DNA from: Bradyrhizobium elkanii WSM2783
GTDB lineage: Bacteria > Pseudomonadota > Alphaproteobacteria > Rhizobiales > Xanthobacteraceae
Assembly (NCBI RefSeq): GCF_000472865.1
Contig: NZ_AXAP01000004.1
Coordinates: 186,001-250,000, forward strand
Direction of reading: 5' to 3'
Length of the DNA: 64,000 bases
Position numbers and translations under genes: made by a program. The notes under the pieces are model-generated. The model had not been told where the DNA came from. It ran no database searches and was given only the letters and a program-made list of their open reading frames with translations. Numbering within the stretch: the first letter of the stretch is position 1; every line of letters starts with the position of its first letter. This document shows, piece after piece, positions 61,228-64,000 of the stretch.

Positions 61228-64000
61228 ATGAGATCTCGCGAAGATAGAGCGCCCGGAACTGAAACCGAAACTCGCTGTCCTTTGTGCGGTACGGCACATC
61301 GGCCAGATGCGAAGTTTTGCTCGGAGTGCGGCCATCGCTTGAGCGGAAATGGTCCCCAGAAGCTGGCCAAGACCCCGGCCGATAGACTGCCGGCGTCGTT
61401 GCAGATCGGTGGATCAATTCAGCGAAGACAAATGACGATCATGTTTTGCGACCTTGTCGGGTCGACGGCGCTTTCTCTTCAACTCGATCCGGAGGATTTG
61501 CGCGAGGTCATCGATACCTGCCATCGTTGTATTTCGGATGTGGTCGCTCGGTTCGAAGGAGTCGTGGCTCGTTATATGGGCGACGGTGTCCTCGTATACT
61601 TCGGTTATCCGCAGGCGCACGAAGATGACGCGGAACGCGCGATCAGAGCCGGGCTACACGCGGTGGATGCGATATCCGGCCTCACACTGCTGTATGGCTA
61701 CAGGCCTCAGGTACGGATAGGAGTGGCAACGGGCCTGGTTGTCGTGAGTGATCTCGTGGTCGACGGCACGCCACTCAGCCAGGAGGTTGCGGGAGAAACG
61801 CCAAATCTTGCCGCACGTCTGCAAGCCCTGGCTGAGCCCAACACCGTGCTGGTCTCGTCCAGTACGCACCACCTTGCGGGAGGCGTGTTCGAGTACAGGA
61901 ATCTCGGGCCCAGAGCGATCAAAGGCTTTGACGACCCCGTTCAGGCTTGGCAGGTGGTCGGCACAAGCGGCGTTGAGAACCGTTTCGAGGCCAAGCGCAA
62001 GGCAGGCATATCGCGGCTGGTGGGGCGCGAAAGGGAGTCGGAGTTTCTGCTGCGATGCTGGCAGCAGAGCAAGGCGGGTAATGGCCGCGTGGTGCTGCTC
62101 ACGGGCGAAGCTGGCATCGGAAAGTCGCGCATCCGACGCGCCTTGCAGGAGCAACTGGCTACCGAACAGCACATCCTCCTGGACTATTATTGCTCACCCT
62201 ACCACCAGGATAGCGCCCTGCATCCGATTATTGACCAAATTCAGCGCGGGGCGGGCTTATCCCGTTCGGACACGCGAGACGAAAAGCTCGCCAAACTTGA
62301 GAGGGTCCTCTCTGGACTCAACGTCGGGCCGGCAGAAGTTGACCTTGTCGCTGAAGTCATGTCGCTGCGGAACCATCAGCGCGCATCCCTGCCGGAACTC
62401 AGTCCCGAACAGCGTCAGCAGAGAAGCATGGAAGTTCTGCTGGATCTGGTCGCGCGTCATGCCGCAAGACGACCGGTTCTGATAGTGCTCGAAGATCTCC
62501 ATTGGATCGACCCGAGCTCATTGGAGCTGGTGGGGATGCTGGTGGAGCGCATTGCGCGTCTCAGGGTGCTTGTGATCTCCACCGCGCGTCTCGAATTTGC
62601 TGCCGACTGGTCCAACTATCCCAACGTCACGATCATGCCGCTCCGCAAGCTGAGCCGCGATGCATCAGCTGCCCTGGTGGAGCAAGTGACGGGCGGCAGA
62701 ACACTGCCAGATGAACTGCTGGAAGAGATCCTGGATCGCACCGATGGCGTGCCGTTATTCGTCGAGGAGCTGACGAAAACCGTCCTTGAGAGCGGCGTGG
62801 TCCAGATGCAAAGAGGATCCCTCGTGCTTGAAAGACCTGCCCGACAAGCAGCAATTCCATACACCTTGCAGGATTCTCTCGTGGCTCGGCTGGACCGACT
62901 TGGCGAAATCCGTGAGATCGCCCAAATCGGCGCTACCATAGGCCGCGAATTTTCAGTCGAGGTCTTGGGTGCGGTATCCGGACTGTCAAACACTCGGCTC
63001 GAGGACGGATTACAGCAACTCGTGCGCTCGGAATTGATCGTCCGTCGCAATGATCCCTCCCAGGAAATATACGCGTTCAAACACACTCTCGTAAGAGATG
63101 CGGCGTACTCGACATTGCTTCGGAGCAAACGCCAAGCTTGGCATGTTCGCATCGCCAACATACTTGAAGAGCAATTCCCGACCATTGCAGAGCAGCAACC
63201 GGAGATGCTCGCTTATCACTGCAGCGAGGGCGGGCTGATAGAGAAAGCCATCAACTACTGCGAAAAAGCCGGCCGGATGTCAGCCGCGCGATACGCGAAG
63301 CTCGAGGCGATTTTGCAATTGAGTAGAGCGCTCGAACTGCTGTCAAGCCTGCCGTCCAGCGCAGACAATCTGCGCCGGGAGCTGGGACTACAGTGCGCTT
63401 TGGGGAGAGCGTTGATCGTTGCGAAAGGCATCGGAGCGCGGGAAACCGGCGAGGCTTACCTGCGCGCTCGCGAATTGTGCGAGCATCTTGGCGACACCTC
63501 TATGTCGCTCCGGGTGCTGGGTGAACTGGCTCGATATTATCTGGGCCGAGGAGAGCATATCAAGGCGTGCCGAGTGGCCGAGGACTTAATGCGTGTCGGT
63601 CACTCGCAGCATGATCAGTTCAGTGTCGTATCCGGCCACCTGTTTAAGGGAATTAGTCTTTTTTGGATCGGTGAGTTTCTGCAGGCCAAGGACAATCTGG
63701 AGAGCGTCCTCGGCTTTTCGGCCCCCGAAGAATTTCAGTCCAACGCCGCCATTGCGGCCTGGGATATGAAGATAGGTGCCTCGTCCTATCTTGCTCTTGT
63801 TTTGTTCGTCCTTGGCCATCGCGAACGCGCCCTATCGACAAGTGGGGAGGCGCTGGTTCGCAGCCGCGCCCTGCGTCCGCCGCAGATCTTGATCCGTGAA
63901 CTGACCTTTGCTGCTTTGGTCAACCTGCTGTGCGGTGAGGAAGGGACTGCACTGGCGCGTACGGAAGAAGCAATTTCATTGGCAACCGAGGAGAGATATC
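61228..64000 (+). CDS. Zinc-ribbon, class III adenylate cyclase, AAA-type ATPase and TPR protein (C-terminus cut by window edge)
   Basis: About 924 residues are visible, still open at the window end. Residues about 17-36 form a zinc ribbon (C-P-L-C ... C-S-E-C). The cyclase domain (about 70-235) has the metal Asp blocks FCDLVGST and YMGDGVLVYFG. The ATPase domain has Walker A TGEAGIGKSR (about 293-302) and Walker B VLIVLEDLHWID. After about residue 680, TPR-like helices begin (KAINYCEKAGRMSAARYAKLEAILQLSRALELL). ATGs at 61144 and 61156 are alternative starts. Such proteins are abundant in Bradyrhizobium; cyclase activity is likely, the sensed signal unknown. A strong ribosome site is not seen. 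Confidence 0.88.
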   Translation, partial: MRSREDRAPGTETETRCPLCGTAHRPDAKFCSECGHRLSGNGPQKLAKTPADRLPASLQIGGSIQRRQMTIMFCDLVGSTALSLQLDPEDLREVIDTCHRCISDVVARFEGVVARYMGDGVLVYFGYPQAHEDDAERAIRAGLHAVDAISGLTLLYGYRPQVRIGVATGLVVVSDLVVDGTPLSQEVAGETPNLAARLQALAEPNTVLVSSSTHHLAGGVFEYRNLGPRAIKGFDDPVQAWQVVGTSGVENRFEAKRKAGISRLVGRERESEFLLRCWQQSKAGNGRVVLLTGEAGIGKSRIRRALQEQLATEQHILLDYYCSPYHQDSALHPIIDQIQRGAGLSRSDTRDEKLAKLERVLSGLNVGPAEVDLVAEVMSLRNHQRASLPELSPEQRQQRSMEVLLDLVARHAARRPVLIVLEDLHWIDPSSLELVGMLVERIARLRVLVISTARLEFAADWSNYPNVTIMPLRKLSRDASAALVEQVTGGRTLPDELLEEILDRTDGVPLFVEELTKTVLESGVVQMQRGSLVLERPARQAAIPYTLQDSLVARLDRLGEIREIAQIGATIGREFSVEVLGAVSGLSNTRLEDGLQQLVRSELIVRRNDPSQEIYAFKHTLVRDAAYSTLLRSKRQAWHVRIANILEEQFPTIAEQQPEMLAYHCSEGGLIEKAINYCEKAGRMSAARYAKLEAILQLSRALELLSSLPSSADNLRRELGLQCALGRALIVAKGIGARETGEAYLRARELCEHLGDTSMSLRVLGELARYYLGRGEHIKACRVAEDLMRVGHSQHDQFSVVSGHLFKGISLFWIGEFLQAKDNLESVLGFSAPEEFQSNAAIAAWDMKIGASSYLALVLFVLGHRERALSTSGEALVRSRALRPPQILIRELTFAALVNLLCGEEGTALARTEEAISLATEERY

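Overview
The window comes from a high-GC alphaproteobacterium, most likely Bradyrhizobium or a close relative (Nitrobacteraceae). The evidence is the rpsT-dnaA-dnaN-recF-gyrB block, typical small secreted families of that group (DUF3551, GCG-type cysteine-rich proteins), FixK/FNR-type boxes, EcfG-like promoters, and dense families of palindromic intergenic repeats. All calls rest on reading the sequence and remembered family features; no database search was run.

Layout. (1) 1-8 kb looks like a microoxic/anoxic stress island. It has a partial DUF3141 polyhydroxyalkanoate-synthase-like protein, an AI-2E family membrane protein, a truncated F1-ATPase zeta (DUF1476) gene, a Pat-like GNAT acetyltransferase, an HD-domain protein and several small secreted proteins. 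Four TTGA-N6-TCAA boxes lie between them. (2) 8-12.3 kb has a LOG-family nucleotidase, three small very hydrophilic proteins and a DUF2267 protein with EcfG-like promoters, and a chemotaxis receptor. (3) 12.5-19.6 kb has a racemase-fold protein, a NitT/TauT-type ABC importer, a pyruvate:quinone oxidoreductase (poxB) and a threonine ammonia-lyase. (4) 19.7-25.7 kb is a minus-strand run: a tiny zinc-ribbon protein, an operon of membrane protein, winged-helix regulator and undecaprenyl-diphosphate-synthase-like enzyme, DUF1428, DUF899, an overlapping ArsR/AHSA1 pair, DUF3551 and a Bug-family binding protein. (5) 25.8-33.4 kb has VOC, acyl-CoA synthetase, HD-GYP, hydrolases, a polysaccharide export lipoprotein and msrA. 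(6) 33.7-44.5 kb is the replication block: rpsT, a 1.2 kb non-coding stretch, dnaA, dnaN, a DUF559 nuclease-like gene between inverted repeats, recF, an acyltransferase and gyrB. (7) 44.5-50.5 kb has LysR, a Tat-exported aldo/keto reductase, a MurA paralogue with the catalytic cysteine replaced by aspartate, a DUF305-like protein, MATE and DUF2867. (8) 50.5-53.2 kb is a scarred segment: remnants of FUSC and UspA genes around an RlpA-like gene and an intact FUSC gene. (9) 53.4-64 kb has MmgE/PrpD, GNAT, an AlgI/AlgJ-like O-acetylation pair, pirin, purC, a crotonase, and a large adenylate-cyclase/ATPase/TPR protein that runs off the end.

Most interesting points: the DUF559 gene bracketed by near-identical inverted repeats with a compensatory stem change between dnaN and recF; the FixK-box cluster containing a truncated ATPase-inhibitor gene; the Cys-to-Asp MurA paralogue; a 49-bp composite repeat copied exactly in inverted orientation; and two previously intact genes (UspA, FUSC) preserved only as fragments.
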